A stretch of DNA of 44,699 nt from Chthoniobacter flavus (GCA_945860745.1 CAMASH010000001.1:1-44699), one strand, 5' to 3'; positions 1 to 8,546 are shown, counted from the stretch's first letter. Program-made: numbers and translations. The notes: generated by a model not told the origin, from the letters alone.

Positions 1-52
1 TGATCTTCTTCGAACGGCTTGCCCCCGTTTTGTTCTTTGTTACGTTGCGGGG

Positions 53-1261
53 GTGAAAGTCCTCCTGCTGACCAACGAATATCCGCCCCACATTTACGGG
101 GGGGCCGGCGTGCATGTGCAATATCTGAGCCGTGAGCTGGCCAAGCTGATTCCGGTGCAGGTGCGATGTTTCGGTGATCAAAATATTCTGACAAAAAATT
201 TGTCCGTCCTGGGATTCGGACCGGTTCAGGAGGCCTACACCTGCCCGAAACCGCTGCGGTCGGTGTTCGGCGCGTTGCAGCGTTGTGAGGATTTCAACAC
301 GACGGACATCGCGGCCGACGTGGTCCATTGCCACACGTGGTATTCGCATTGGGGCGGCATTCTGGCGAAGTTGAATTATGGTATTCCACTCGTCGTCACG
401 GTCCATTCGCTCGAGCCCTTGCGTCCCTGGAAGCGCGAGCAACTGGGCGGCGGTTACGATTTCACCTGCTGGCTGGAGCGCACGGCCATCGAGATGGCCG
501 ATGCGGTGATCGCGGTCTCGCAGGAGACAAAGAAGGATGTGGAGCGCCTTTACCGGGTTCCGTCCGAACGCCTGCACGTGATTTATAATGGCATCGATCT
601 GGAGGAATACCGTGCCGTCACGACAAAGAATTCGCTCAAGCGTTTCGGCATCAATCCGGTGCAGCCGTATGTGCTTTTTGTCGGAAGGATCACGCGGCAG
701 AAGGGCATTATTCACCTGGTGAATGCGATCAAGCACCTCGATCCGGATTTTCAGGTGGTTCTGTGCGCGGGGGCACCGGACACGCAGGAGATCGCGGCGG
801 AAATGAAAACGGCGGTGGCCTCGGCCCAACGCCGGCGCGAGGGCGTGATCTGGATCGAGGAGATGGTGGACAACAAAACGAAGATCGAATTGTACAGCAA
901 CGCGGCCGCGTTTGTTTGTCCGTCGATTTACGAACCGTTCGGCATCATCAATCTGGAGGCCATGGCCTGCGGCACGGCCGTGGTGGCGAGCAGCGTGGGA
1001 GGCATCAAGGAAGTCGTGGTGCACGGCGAGACCGGCTATCTGGTTTCGGTGGATCAAATGGCGGAGAGTCCGTTCGAGCCGCTGGACCCGGAGCGGTTCT
1101 CCCGCGATCTGGCCATGCGAATCAACGAACTGATGGCTGATCCCGCAAAACGGCGGAAATTCGGCCAGGCGGGACGCCGCCGGGTGGAGGAGGTTTTCGG
1201 CTGGCCGGCCATCGCGAAGCAAACAGTGGCGCTCTATGAGTTATTGGTCAGCGGTCATTAG
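53..1261 (+). CDS. glgA: GT4-family glycogen synthase (ADP-glucose type)
   Basis: A 402-residue GT-B glycosyltransferase that should transfer glucose from ADP-glucose to glycogen or to a maltose-1-phosphate acceptor. The N-terminus carries the nucleotide-sugar synthase start NEYPPHIYGGAGVH, followed by HCHTWYSHWGG, the family block HSLEPLRPWKREQLGGGY, and in the C-terminal domain the donor-binding segment EPFGIINLEAMACG with the two glutamates of the EX7E motif. This combination is typical of the short actinobacterial-type GlgA/GlgM group (about 400 residues) rather than E. coli GlgA (about 477 residues). The start is GTG at 53, directly before the MKVLLLTNEYPP beta strand. The 52 bases upstream show nothing recognisable. 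obg follows after 38 bp on the same strand. Acceptor specificity cannot be read from the sequence. Confidence 0.85.
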   Translation: MKVLLLTNEYPPHIYGGAGVHVQYLSRELAKLIPVQVRCFGDQNILTKNLSVLGFGPVQEAYTCPKPLRSVFGALQRCEDFNTTDIAADVVHCHTWYSHWGGILAKLNYGIPLVVTVHSLEPLRPWKREQLGGGYDFTCWLERTAIEMADAVIAVSQETKKDVERLYRVPSERLHVIYNGIDLEEYRAVTTKNSLKRFGINPVQPYVLFVGRITRQKGIIHLVNAIKHLDPDFQVVLCAGAPDTQEIAAEMKTAVASAQRRREGVIWIEEMVDNKTKIELYSNAAAFVCPSIYEPFGIINLEAMACGTAVVASSVGGIKEVVVHGETGYLVSVDQMAESPFEPLDPERFSRDLAMRINELMADPAKRRKFGQAGRRRVEEVFGWPAIAKQTVALYELLVSGH

Positions 1262-1299
1262 TCATTGGCGATTGGCCATTCATCACCCATCACTGTCGT

Positions 1300-2397
1300 A
1301 TGAAATTTGTTGATCAGGTCCGCATCAAGGCCAAGGCCGGGGACGGCGGCAATGGCTGCTGTAGTTTTCGCCGGGAAAAATTCGTCCCGCGCGGGGGGCC
1401 GAATGGCGGCGATGGGGGCGTGGGCGGCAGCATCATTCTCAAGGCCGATGTGCAGGTGGACAATCTTGTCTCGTTGTACTACGAGCCGTATCTGCGCGCG
1501 TTGCGTGGCGGGCACGGTCAGGGCAAGGACAAACACGGGCGCAACGGGGGGTCCACCGTGGTGAAGGTTCCGGTGGGCACGCTCGTTTACCGCCTGCCGG
1601 ATGAGTTTCATCTGCGGGTGCCCGATCCCGATGAGGAGGAGCCGGTCAAAAAAGCTCACCTCGATCTGCGGACACTCGAACCGCTGGCGGATCTGTGGAA
1701 GCCGGATCAGGAGTTTGTTCTTTGTCAGGGCGGCAAGGGTGGCAAGGGCAACACGCATTTCAAAAGTTCGACCAACCGCGTGCCGCGAAAAACCACCGAC
1801 GGTCAGCCGGGGGAGGAAGGCTGGTATGCCATGGAACTGCGCACCATTGCCGACGCCGGACTGGTCGGGTATCCGAACGCGGGCAAAAGCACATTGCTCA
1901 GCAAAATCTCCGCCGCGCATCCCAAGGTGGCCCCGTATCCGTTCACCACCCTGAACCCCGTGGTCGGAGTGGTCGAACTCGGCGGCTATTTGCGCGCGAC
2001 GGTGGCGGATATTCCGGGACTGATCGAAGGGGCCAGCGAAAACAAGGGCCTCGGCCACGAGTTTTTGCGTCATGTTGTGCGCTGCAAACTGCTGCTCTTC
2101 GTGCTCGATATGGCGGGGAGCGAGGGACGCGATCCGGTGGAGGATTTCCAAACCTTGCGGACGGAACTGAAACTCTACGATCCCACCCTGACGGGCCGTC
2201 CCTGGGCGGTTGTGGCCAACAAGATGGATCTGGCCGGCACGAAGGAAAATCTGAAGCGCTTCAAAACAAAATTCCGCAAGGCGAAGATTTTGCCCGTTTC
2301 CGCTGAGCAGGGCGAGGGGCTCGAGGCGGTGAAAGCGTTGCTGGCGGCGGCGGTTGACCAGGACGAAGCGACCCCGCCCGTTCTAGCTCCGCCGTGA
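1300..2397 (+). CDS. obgE: GTPase Obg/CgtA
   Basis: A 365-residue Obg-family GTPase that acts in late 50S ribosome assembly and in stress control. Residues 1 to about 185 form the glycine-rich Obg fold (AGDGGNGC, GGPNGGDGG, GGKGGKG). The G domain follows, with the P-loop GYPNAGKST at about 190-198, G3 DIPGLIEGA and G4 NKMDL. Between about residues 100 and 130 there is a charged insertion (DPDEEEPVKK) longer than in the E. coli protein. A C-terminal OCT domain is not evident. The start ATG lies 38 bp after the glycosyltransferase and has no clear ribosome-binding site. The 3' end overlaps the convergent reductase gene by 15 bp. Confidence 0.95.
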   Translation: MKFVDQVRIKAKAGDGGNGCCSFRREKFVPRGGPNGGDGGVGGSIILKADVQVDNLVSLYYEPYLRALRGGHGQGKDKHGRNGGSTVVKVPVGTLVYRLPDEFHLRVPDPDEEEPVKKAHLDLRTLEPLADLWKPDQEFVLCQGGKGGKGNTHFKSSTNRVPRKTTDGQPGEEGWYAMELRTIADAGLVGYPNAGKSTLLSKISAAHPKVAPYPFTTLNPVVGVVELGGYLRATVADIPGLIEGASENKGLGHEFLRHVVRCKLLLFVLDMAGSEGRDPVEDFQTLRTELKLYDPTLTGRPWAVVANKMDLAGTKENLKRFKTKFRKAKILPVSAEQGEGLEAVKALLAAAVDQDEATPPVLAPP

Positions 2398-3099
2398 AGG
2401 TTTGGGCGCTGACGAAGCAGCGCCCTCCAAGGAATACGTGAGAAAACACTCCCCGCCGATGGTTTCCATTTTTTTCAGGCGGCCGCGGCGGATTGTCTTC
2501 AGGAAATCGCCCGGAAGACCGGTGAGGGTGGGCGCTCCGGCTCCGCCGAAAACGAGCGGGCACCAGGTCAGGCGGAGTTCGTCAATGGCCCCGGACTCGA
2601 GCAGGGCGCGAAAGAGGCTGGGGCCCCCTTCGCAAATCACCGTGCGGACGGCGTAGTCCCGGTGAAGAAGATTCAGGACGGAATCAAGCGGGACGGATTT
2701 TTCCGGGAAAAGCCAGAGATCGCAAAGCGGCGAGAGTTTTGTCCGCTGCGATTCGGGCATACGCCGCGTGGAAAAGACGACCGGCGGCCGGGACTTGTAG
2801 TGGAAAACTTTCGCCTCCGGATCGAGGGTGCCTCCATTGCTGACGATGACGCGGAGGGGTTCGGCCGGCTGGCCCCGGGCCAGACGTTTTTCGCGCAGAT
2901 CCACGGCGGAAAGCCCCAGGCTCATCGTGTCGGCGGCGACGGTGCGGCCTCCGACAAGGAGGGCATCGCCGAGGGCCCGGATTTCCTTGAGCCGGCGCTT
3001 GTCGCTCGGGCTGGTGAAAGTGGTGTCGGTGAAATTCCGCGTGGAAACCTTGCCGTCCGCCGTGAGGGCGAAGTTTGCGATCACGCGGGGCCGTTTCAC
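2383..3099 (-). CDS. RibD C-terminal-type (pyrimidine/dihydrofolate) reductase
   Basis: A 238-residue stand-alone RibD_C-domain protein with a dihydrofolate-reductase-like fold. It has the N-terminal ANFALTADGKV strand, LGDALLVGGRTVAADT, and the nucleotide-binding CEGGPSLFRALLESGAIDEL motif, all typical of NADPH-dependent reductases of riboflavin biosynthesis. No deaminase domain is attached, so it may reduce another pyrimidine or pterin. Its start overlaps the stop of the flippase-like gene by 4 bp (ATGA), so it is the third member of a translationally coupled trio. Its own stop lies 15 bp inside the convergent obg. The exact substrate is unknown. Confidence 0.8.
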   Translation of the reverse strand: MKRPRVIANFALTADGKVSTRNFTDTTFTSPSDKRRLKEIRALGDALLVGGRTVAADTMSLGLSAVDLREKRLARGQPAEPLRVIVSNGGTLDPEAKVFHYKSRPPVVFSTRRMPESQRTKLSPLCDLWLFPEKSVPLDSVLNLLHRDYAVRTVICEGGPSLFRALLESGAIDELRLTWCPLVFGGAGAPTLTGLPGDFLKTIRRGRLKKMETIGGECFLTYSLEGAASSAPKPSRRS

Positions 3100-4115
3100 G
3101 CCTGTTTTTCGATGGCATCCTCAACGGCTTCGACCTCTGCCTCCACCTCCTTGAGATGCAGTCCGCCGCTCGGACGGTAGGCCAGATAAACCAGTCCGCC
3201 GACGATGCCCCAGAACACCGTCAGCATGAACCCCGTGATCGAGATCATGACGGCAATGCTCTCCGAAGTGCCGAAGAGGGTGTGGAAAAGTTCGTAGAAA
3301 AGTTGTTCGCGCAGTCCGACTCCCGACAGGCTGATCGGTAGCGCCGTGATGGTATTGATGATCGGCAAAACCGAGAAGATATCCAGCACCCCGGAGGGCT
3401 GGCTGAAGGCTCCGAAAGCGCGGGCGGCAAAATAAAAGGCGAGAAAATTCAGCAAGTGCGCGGGGATACTGAGAAAAAAAGTCAGAGCCATCGTGCGTCC
3501 GTCGCGCGCGTAAATGGAGAAGGCCGAAGCGAATTCCATGATGCGGGCATGCAGCGGCAGCCAGGTGGGAATCTTGTGGGCCAGATTAAACCGGTCCACC
3601 ACAAAGCCCGCCAGGACCAGTCCGACCATGACCCCCATGATTGAGGCCAGCGATCCCATCAGCACCGGCTTGGCCATTAATTCATTGAACCGCAGAAAAC
3701 AGAGGACTGCGGTAATGGCCACGAGGGCCAGCAGACCCATCATGCGGTCCACCAGCACGCTGAGAAAGGCCGCGCTTTTTTTCGAGGCGGTTTCCCGCAT
3801 GGCGAAGAAAATTTTCACCACGTCGCCGCCGGTGGCCCCGAGCAGAAAGAGATTGAAGAACAGCCCGATAAAATAAATGCGCAGCGTGCGGAACCAGCCC
3901 AGCGAGATGTCCTGCACTTTCAGGAGCAGCCGCCAGCGCTCGGTCTGCAACAAGCAGGCGCAGCCCACGGAAAGAATGCCGGGAAGCAGCCAGAGATAAT
4001 CCGCGGTTTGCAGCGCGAGGGCCATGTCCGCACGCGTTTGCGGTTTCCGAAAAATCCACCACAAGAGAAAAATCGTGATGGCGGCCTGGAGAAGGGGAAG
4101 AAGGATTTTTTTCAT
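3096..4115 (-). CDS. Flippase-like / lysylphosphatidylglycerol synthase TM-region family membrane protein
   Basis: A 339-residue integral membrane protein of the UPF0104/AglD-MprF transmembrane type. It has about eight hydrophobic segments, starting at residue 1 (LLPLLQAAITIFLLWWIF) and ending with ITGFMLTVFWGIVGGLVYLAY. The conserved block RIYFIGLFFNLFLLGATGGDVVKI and the later PISLSGVGLREQLF are the family hallmarks. Members are thought to move or modify lipid-linked substrates across the inner membrane. The substrate is not known here. It overlaps the isomerase upstream and the RibD-type reductase downstream by 4 bp each, so the three are almost certainly one transcript. The C-terminal tail is acidic and cytoplasmic-looking (EVEAEVEAVEDAIEKQA). 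Confidence 0.8.
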   Translation of the reverse strand: MKKILLPLLQAAITIFLLWWIFRKPQTRADMALALQTADYLWLLPGILSVGCACLLQTERWRLLLKVQDISLGWFRTLRIYFIGLFFNLFLLGATGGDVVKIFFAMRETASKKSAAFLSVLVDRMMGLLALVAITAVLCFLRFNELMAKPVLMGSLASIMGVMVGLVLAGFVVDRFNLAHKIPTWLPLHARIMEFASAFSIYARDGRTMALTFFLSIPAHLLNFLAFYFAARAFGAFSQPSGVLDIFSVLPIINTITALPISLSGVGLREQLFYELFHTLFGTSESIAVMISITGFMLTVFWGIVGGLVYLAYRPSGGLHLKEVEAEVEAVEDAIEKQA

Positions 4116-5023
4116 GGTCCGAAGAGTTTTTTCCAGCGCGCGGCGGAGGCGATGATCTCCTCGCGCGGCGTGCGAGGGTGGATTTCAAATACGAAAACAC
4201 AGTCCTTGGGAAGCTTGGGCACGAGGTTTTCAAAGTTTATCTCCCCGGTCCAGGGGGCGCGGTGGTCCTGAAAGGGCCATTTGACATCGTGCACATGGCT
4301 GCCGATGGCGCGGGGTCCGATGGAGTCGAGCCATTGCGCGTGGTCCAGCAGGGCCAGGTTGTGCTTGATCTGGGCATGGCCGAAGTCATGCCAGTAGCCG
4401 GCGTTGGCGGCGTCGAGCCGCTGGAGAAAATTCTCAAACTCCCGCTCGGAGGGCATGGCTTCGTAGTGCTCGCGGTTCTCGATGCCGAGACGGATGCCCT
4501 TTTTTGAGGCGTAATCCGCCACTTCGATCAGACATTCCAAACCGCGCCGGATGTGCTGTTCCCCCACCGCTTCGCGTTTCTTCACTGCCGCGATCTTGGC
4601 GCGGGCGAAATCCTTGCTCAGAAATTTTCCCGACTCCACCAACTGACAGAGCTCGCCGGTGAGGTTCAAGCTGCGGATGCGTCCGGTGTGAATGATGACG
4701 TTCCTGGCCTTGAAGCGTTCGGCCATGTCGATGGTTTGCAGGGTCAGCCGCATGGCGCGTTCGCGATCGGCCGGTCGGTGCGAGGTGAATTCGTAGCAAT
4801 CGGGATTGTCGACCATGATCTCCGGCGGCAAGGGGCAGAAGTTGTGCAGGCTGGAGACCTGGAACTTCAACTCCGCCTTGGCTGCGAGGATCTCCTGCAC
4901 CAGCGGGGAGGTGAGGCCGTGGCCGAGTTCGATGGTGTCAAAGCCCAGATCAAGGATCTCGCGTACGATCTCCCCGCCGGATTTTTTCCCGCGGGCATTC
5001 CAACTGGTGGAAAAGGACAACAT
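4112..5023 (-). CDS. Sugar phosphate isomerase/epimerase (xylose isomerase-like TIM barrel)
   Basis: A 303-residue AP-endonuclease-2/xylose-isomerase-like TIM barrel. Likely metal ligands and family motifs include ELGHGL near the N-terminus, NVIIHTG, IRLGIENREHYEAMPSE, YWHDFGHAQI, IGSHVHDVKW and the C-terminal VFEIHP. The frame extends 30 residues further upstream, but the ATG at 5023 (MLSFSTSWNARG) is the natural start, because the extra residues look like random coding and would run over the divergent promoter region. It leads a three-gene unit with the flippase-like and RibD-type genes, each overlapping by 4 bp. The aldo/keto reductase starts divergently 101 bp away. Its substrate is not predictable. 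Confidence 0.8.
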   Translation of the reverse strand: MLSFSTSWNARGKKSGGEIVREILDLGFDTIELGHGLTSPLVQEILAAKAELKFQVSSLHNFCPLPPEIMVDNPDCYEFTSHRPADRERAMRLTLQTIDMAERFKARNVIIHTGRIRSLNLTGELCQLVESGKFLSKDFARAKIAAVKKREAVGEQHIRRGLECLIEVADYASKKGIRLGIENREHYEAMPSEREFENFLQRLDAANAGYWHDFGHAQIKHNLALLDHAQWLDSIGPRAIGSHVHDVKWPFQDHRAPWTGEINFENLVPKLPKDCVFVFEIHPRTPREEIIASAARWKKLFGP

Positions 5024-5124
5024 CGGGCAAAACTGTCCAGAGTCCCGAGGCGAAAGTCCAACGGCAAAATCGTCATGGCGAAATCCTTGGCAAAAGGCCC
5101 GCGCGGATGGCATCCTTCCCGCCT

Positions 5125-6165
5125 ATGAAGTATCGCAACTTTCGCGGGACCGGCGTGCGGGTGAGCGAGGTCGGGTTCGGCCTCTGGACGGTCTCCACCG
5201 GTTGGTGGGGCACCTTTACGGACGACGAAGCTGTGGCCCTGATGCGGGAGGCCCTCGATCTGGGGGTGACGCTTTTTGACGCGGCTGACACCTATGGGAA
5301 TGGCCGCAGCGAGGAGTTGATGGCCAAGGCGTTTGCGGATCGGCGGGACGAAATCGTCATCTCCACCAAGATCGGCTACGATTTTGTCAACCATGGGGAC
5401 GAACGCCGCGGCCAGCGGGAAATTCCGCAGGATTTCAGCCCTGCCGCCCTGCGCCGCGCCACCGATGCCGCCTTGGCCCGGCTCCAGACCGACCGCATCG
5501 ACATCCTCCAGCTTCACAATATCCGCATGGAACAGGTCGAGGACGACGCCGTGTGGGAAACGCTGGAAGACCTGCGCAGCGAGGGCAAGGTGGGCCTTTA
5601 CGGCGTGGCCCTCGGGCCCGCCATCGGCTGGCTGGGCGAGGGGGTTCTGGCCATCCGCCGTCGCCATCCCGCCGTGCTGCAACATATCCATAATCTTCTG
5701 GAACAGCATCCCGGCCAGGCCATCCAGGATGCGGCGCGCGAAGCAAAGGCAGACACCATGTTTCTCATTCGCGTTCCGCATTCCTCCGGCATGCTCGAAG
5801 GCCAGTACACCGCTGAAACGGTTTTTCCGCCGAACGACCACCGCAATCACCGGCCGCGCTCGTGGTTGCTCAACGGGGTGAAGAAGGTCGAGCAACTGCG
5901 TTTCCTGGAAAACGGAGGCACCCGCACGCTCGGCCAGGCCGCCATTCTTTGGCTCCTCTCCGACGATCGTGTGGCCTCCGTGCTGCCCAATATCTACAAC
6001 GCCGAACAACTCCGCGAATTCGCCGCGGCCACGGAAAAGCCGCCTCTCTCCGGGGAGGAGCATGAGCAAATTGCCGGCCTCGTTGCCGCGAACTTCGGGC
6101 AGGAGCGCGAGGAAGCGAAATTCAAGGGCACCATGGAATTGCCCGGAGAGCTATCGCCCGCGTGA
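5125..6165 (+). CDS. Aldo/keto reductase
   Basis: A 346-residue NAD(P)H-dependent AKR-superfamily TIM-barrel reductase. It shows the start RNFRGTGVRVSEVGFGLW, the catalytic Asp/Tyr region LFDAADTYGNGRSEELMAKA, the lysine strand IVISTKIGYDF and the LQTDRIDILQLHN block. The C-terminus carries the usual ILWLLSDDRVASVLPNI cofactor-binding region. An ATG 18 bp upstream is in frame, but the conserved family start begins at 5125. The HAD gene overlaps its stop by 4 bp (GTGA), so the two are coupled. Substrate unknown. Confidence 0.88.
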   Translation: MKYRNFRGTGVRVSEVGFGLWTVSTGWWGTFTDDEAVALMREALDLGVTLFDAADTYGNGRSEELMAKAFADRRDEIVISTKIGYDFVNHGDERRGQREIPQDFSPAALRRATDAALARLQTDRIDILQLHNIRMEQVEDDAVWETLEDLRSEGKVGLYGVALGPAIGWLGEGVLAIRRRHPAVLQHIHNLLEQHPGQAIQDAAREAKADTMFLIRVPHSSGMLEGQYTAETVFPPNDHRNHRPRSWLLNGVKKVEQLRFLENGGTRTLGQAAILWLLSDDRVASVLPNIYNAEQLREFAAATEKPPLSGEEHEQIAGLVAANFGQEREEAKFKGTMELPGELSPA

Positions 6166-6851
6166 AACGGCTTGTCCGTTACGTTCTTCGCCGCCGTAAA
6201 CCCGCCGCCCCGCCCGGTCGCCCGCGTCTCCTCCTCTTCGATTTCGACGGGACGATTGCCGATACCTTCGCGGCGGCGTTTGAGATTCTCAATCAACTGG
6301 CGGGCGAGTTCGGATTCCGCCCCCTCGATGCCGCGGATTTGGAGAAAGCCCGCGACATGCGCACACGGCAGGTGATGAAGTTTCTCAAGATTCCCATGTC
6401 GAAACTGAGTCGGATCGCCCAACGGGGCAGTGAGGAAATCCGTGTGCGCATGCCCGGAGTCGAACCGCTGCCCGGCCTGCCTGCCCTTTTGCGTGACTTG
6501 CACGCGGCCGGTTTCGAACTCGGCATCGTCACCTCAAACAGCGAACCCAACGTCCGGCTTTTCCTGCAAAAACACGACCTCGAAATTTTCAGCTTCATCC
6601 GCAGTTCCTCCAAGCTGCTGGGCAAGGCCCGCGAACTCCGTCAGGTGATGAAATGCCGCAAGATCCCCGCCGCCGAGATTCTGTTTATTGGGGACGAGAC
6701 CCGCGACATCGAGGCCGCGCAGAAGGCCGGCATCCCCATGGCGGCCGTCACCTGGGGGTACAACAGCCGGCGTTCCATCGAGGGGATGAAGCCGGACCAT
6801 GTCTTCGACCAGCCGGCGGATTTGCTGAAATTTCTCAAGGATCAGTTGTAG
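6162..6851 (+). CDS. HAD-family hydrolase (phosphoglycolate phosphatase-like)
   Basis: A 229-residue haloacid-dehalogenase-type phosphatase. Motif I DFDGTIADT is at residues 27-35, motif II is GIVTSNS, the motif III lysine lies in SSSKLLGKA, and motif IV is FIGDETRDIEAA. The cap is of the small alpha-helical (C1) type as in Gph. The first 20 residues (RRRKPAAPPGR) are basic and may not be translated, but no better start precedes motif I. The GTG start overlaps the aldo/keto reductase stop. The stop codon TAG lies inside the left end of a dispersed repeat (6847-6972). The likely role is metabolite phosphate hydrolysis or repair. Confidence 0.85.
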   Translation: MKRLVRYVLRRRKPAAPPGRPRLLLFDFDGTIADTFAAAFEILNQLAGEFGFRPLDAADLEKARDMRTRQVMKFLKIPMSKLSRIAQRGSEEIRVRMPGVEPLPGLPALLRDLHAAGFELGIVTSNSEPNVRLFLQKHDLEIFSFIRSSSKLLGKARELRQVMKCRKIPAAEILFIGDETRDIEAAQKAGIPMAAVTWGYNSRRSIEGMKPDHVFDQPADLLKFLKDQL

Positions 6852-6972
6852 CCACGGCACTTTGCTGGCTTCGCCACCCTTCGGGCTGTCCTGTGGACAG
6901 GCTACCTGCGCGTTGCTTCGGTTGTTGCTGTTCCGGGAAACGGAAACGCCCCAAGGGACCGGGGCGACTACA
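6847..6972. repeat. Dispersed intergenic repeat, family 2, long copy
   Basis: The segment is bounded by inverted ends TGTAGCCACGGCACT and CGCCCC...GGGGCGACTACA. The same two end modules occur in inverted orientation at 15946-16007, including an exact 15-base match (AGTGCCGTGGCTACA there). Inside are hairpins CTGTCC-TGT-GGACAG and CGCCCC-N8-GGGGCG (6947-6966). It fills the convergent gap between the HAD and hupE genes and supplies the HAD stop codon. Confidence 0.6.
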
Positions 6973-6976
6973 GGAC

Positions 6977-6992
6977 GATTCGGCGCCGAATC
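6977..6992. terminator. Perfect 16-bp palindrome after hupE stop
   Basis: GATTCGGC/GCCGAATC is a perfect palindrome that abuts the hupE stop codon at 6993. It could form a short hairpin and act as a terminator for hupE, or for the convergent HAD transcript. No T-run is adjacent, so the role is uncertain. Confidence 0.3.
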
Positions 6993-7583
6993 TCAGCCAA
7001 CCCAGAGCCAGGCGCTGAAGAGAACGATGGCGGCTCCGGCGAAGCGGACGAATTGCGGGGTGGCGAGCTTTTGGATGGCGATGCCCAGCCCGATGCCGCA
7101 GAGGTGCAGCAACGCGGTGGCGAAGGTGAACCCTGCCGCGTAGGCAATACCGGAAGCGTTGGCCGGCATCTCCGCACCATGGGCGTATCCGTGAAAGATA
7201 GCGAAGAGCGCCACGATGGCGATGCTGGCCGCCAAGGGGAGCCGCACGGATGCGGCAATGAGCACGCCGAGCAGAAGAACGGAGAGCAGGATGCCGGTTT
7301 CGACAAAAGGAATTCCGATGCCGGCCATGCCAATGATGCCGCCCAGGGCCATGACGGTGACAAACGTGAGTGGCACGGCCCAGAGGGCGCGTCCGCCCCT
7401 TTGCGCGGCCCAGAGGCCGACCGCCACCATGGCGCAAAGGTGGTCGAGTCCGCCGAGCGGATGGCTGAAGCCCTGTCCGAAGCCGCCGGCCTGCCCGATT
7501 CCCACATGAGCATGGGCGAGGGAGGGAACGATGAACAGCGAGCAGAGAACGAGAAAGCGGTTGCGATCGGCCGTTGAGAACAT
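6993..7583 (-). CDS. hupE: HupE/UreJ-family membrane protein
   Basis: A 196-residue multi-pass membrane protein of the HupE/UreJ family, nickel (or cobalt) permease-like accessory proteins. The N-terminus is a signal peptide ending at LAHA. The diagnostic metal-binding motif HPLGGLDHLCAM follows at about residues 41-52, and a second histidine signature is IFHGYAHGAEMP. About five or six further hydrophobic helices are present. No hydrogenase or urease gene is in the window, so it probably works as a general metal uptake protein. The start ATG at 7583 gives the best signal peptide; the nearest plus-strand gene begins 87 bp away. Confidence 0.85.
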   Translation of the reverse strand: MFSTADRNRFLVLCSLFIVPSLAHAHVGIGQAGGFGQGFSHPLGGLDHLCAMVAVGLWAAQRGGRALWAVPLTFVTVMALGGIIGMAGIGIPFVETGILLSVLLLGVLIAASVRLPLAASIAIVALFAIFHGYAHGAEMPANASGIAYAAGFTFATALLHLCGIGLGIAIQKLATPQFVRFAGAAIVLFSAWLWVG

Positions 7584-7670
7584 TCTTGATGACTACCAGC
7601 GGGAACCGGCAATTCAAGCGGGGTTTTCAGGCTTGCCGGATGCCGGGTGAAAAGGAATTTTGCAGCCTCG

Positions 7671-8546
7671 ATGAAGAGATTTTACGTTTTGGGAATGGCG
7701 GTCCTTGTGCTGGCGGGTTGCGCTGCACCGGAACCTCCCCGGGCGGAGAGGGCTGCTCCGGCCCTTGCCTCTTCACCGGGCGAAGCCGTCTGGCCCGTCG
7801 ATGGCCCGGCGATTCAGGCCCGCAGCGCCATCCTGATCGATGCCCGGACCGGGCGGGTCTTGTTCCAGAAATACGCTGACACCCGCACGCAGGTGGCGAG
7901 CACGCAAAAGCTGGTCACCGCGTTGGTTCTGCTCGGTCGCGGGAACCTCGACGGACGCCTGATCATCGCGCCGGAGGATTGCGCGGTGGAGCCGGCCAAG
8001 CTCGGCGTCCGCGCCGGACAGTCCTATTCGCGCCGGTCCCTGCTGACGGCCATGATGGTGAAAAGTGAAAACGACGCCGCGGCGGCACTGGCCCGTGACC
8101 ATTCGGGTGGCACGGCGGCGTTTGCCGAGGCCATGAACCGCAAGGCCTGGGACCTGGGCGCGCGCGACTCCTGTTTCGTTAATCCCCACGGGCTCCCGGC
8201 TTTTCAGCATTCGACGGCGCGGGACATGGCGCGGGTCGCCTTCCGGGCCTACCGCGAACCGGAGTTGCGTCGCATGATGAATCTTCGCTTCACCACGTTT
8301 GTCTTTGCCGACGGGCGGGTCAAATCGCTGGAGAGCACAAACAAGCTGCTGGGCCGCTCGCCCATCTTCAACGGTATGAAAACCGGCTACACCTTCGCGG
8401 CCGGGCGGTGTTTGATTTCCAGCGCTTCGTTGGGCGGACGCGAGGTCATTTTGGTCCAGCTTGGGAGCAGGACGAGTTTCATCTTTGATGATGCCGAAAG
8501 AGTGATGCGTTGGGGCTTGGCCCGTAGGGGTTTCTATTCCGGCTGA
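7671..8546 (+). CDS. D-alanyl-D-alanine carboxypeptidase, lipoprotein (S11 family)
   Basis: A 291-residue penicillin-binding-protein-5-like serine peptidase that trims the terminal D-Ala from peptidoglycan stem peptides. The N-terminus has a lipobox (VLVLAGC), so the protein should be lipid-anchored. Active-site motifs are SxxK in VASTQKL, SxN in KSENDAA, and KTG in GMKTGYT. The ORF has a GTG 24 bp earlier, but the ATG at 7671 gives a normal signal peptide. It lacks the long C-terminal domain and amphipathic anchor of DacA. A second paralog lies at 22053-22889 and shares the same motifs. Downstream is a 326-bp convergent gap to typA. Confidence 0.88.
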   Translation: MKRFYVLGMAVLVLAGCAAPEPPRAERAAPALASSPGEAVWPVDGPAIQARSAILIDARTGRVLFQKYADTRTQVASTQKLVTALVLLGRGNLDGRLIIAPEDCAVEPAKLGVRAGQSYSRRSLLTAMMVKSENDAAAALARDHSGGTAAFAEAMNRKAWDLGARDSCFVNPHGLPAFQHSTARDMARVAFRAYREPELRRMMNLRFTTFVFADGRVKSLESTNKLLGRSPIFNGMKTGYTFAAGRCLISSASLGGREVILVQLGSRTSFIFDDAERVMRWGLARRGFYSG

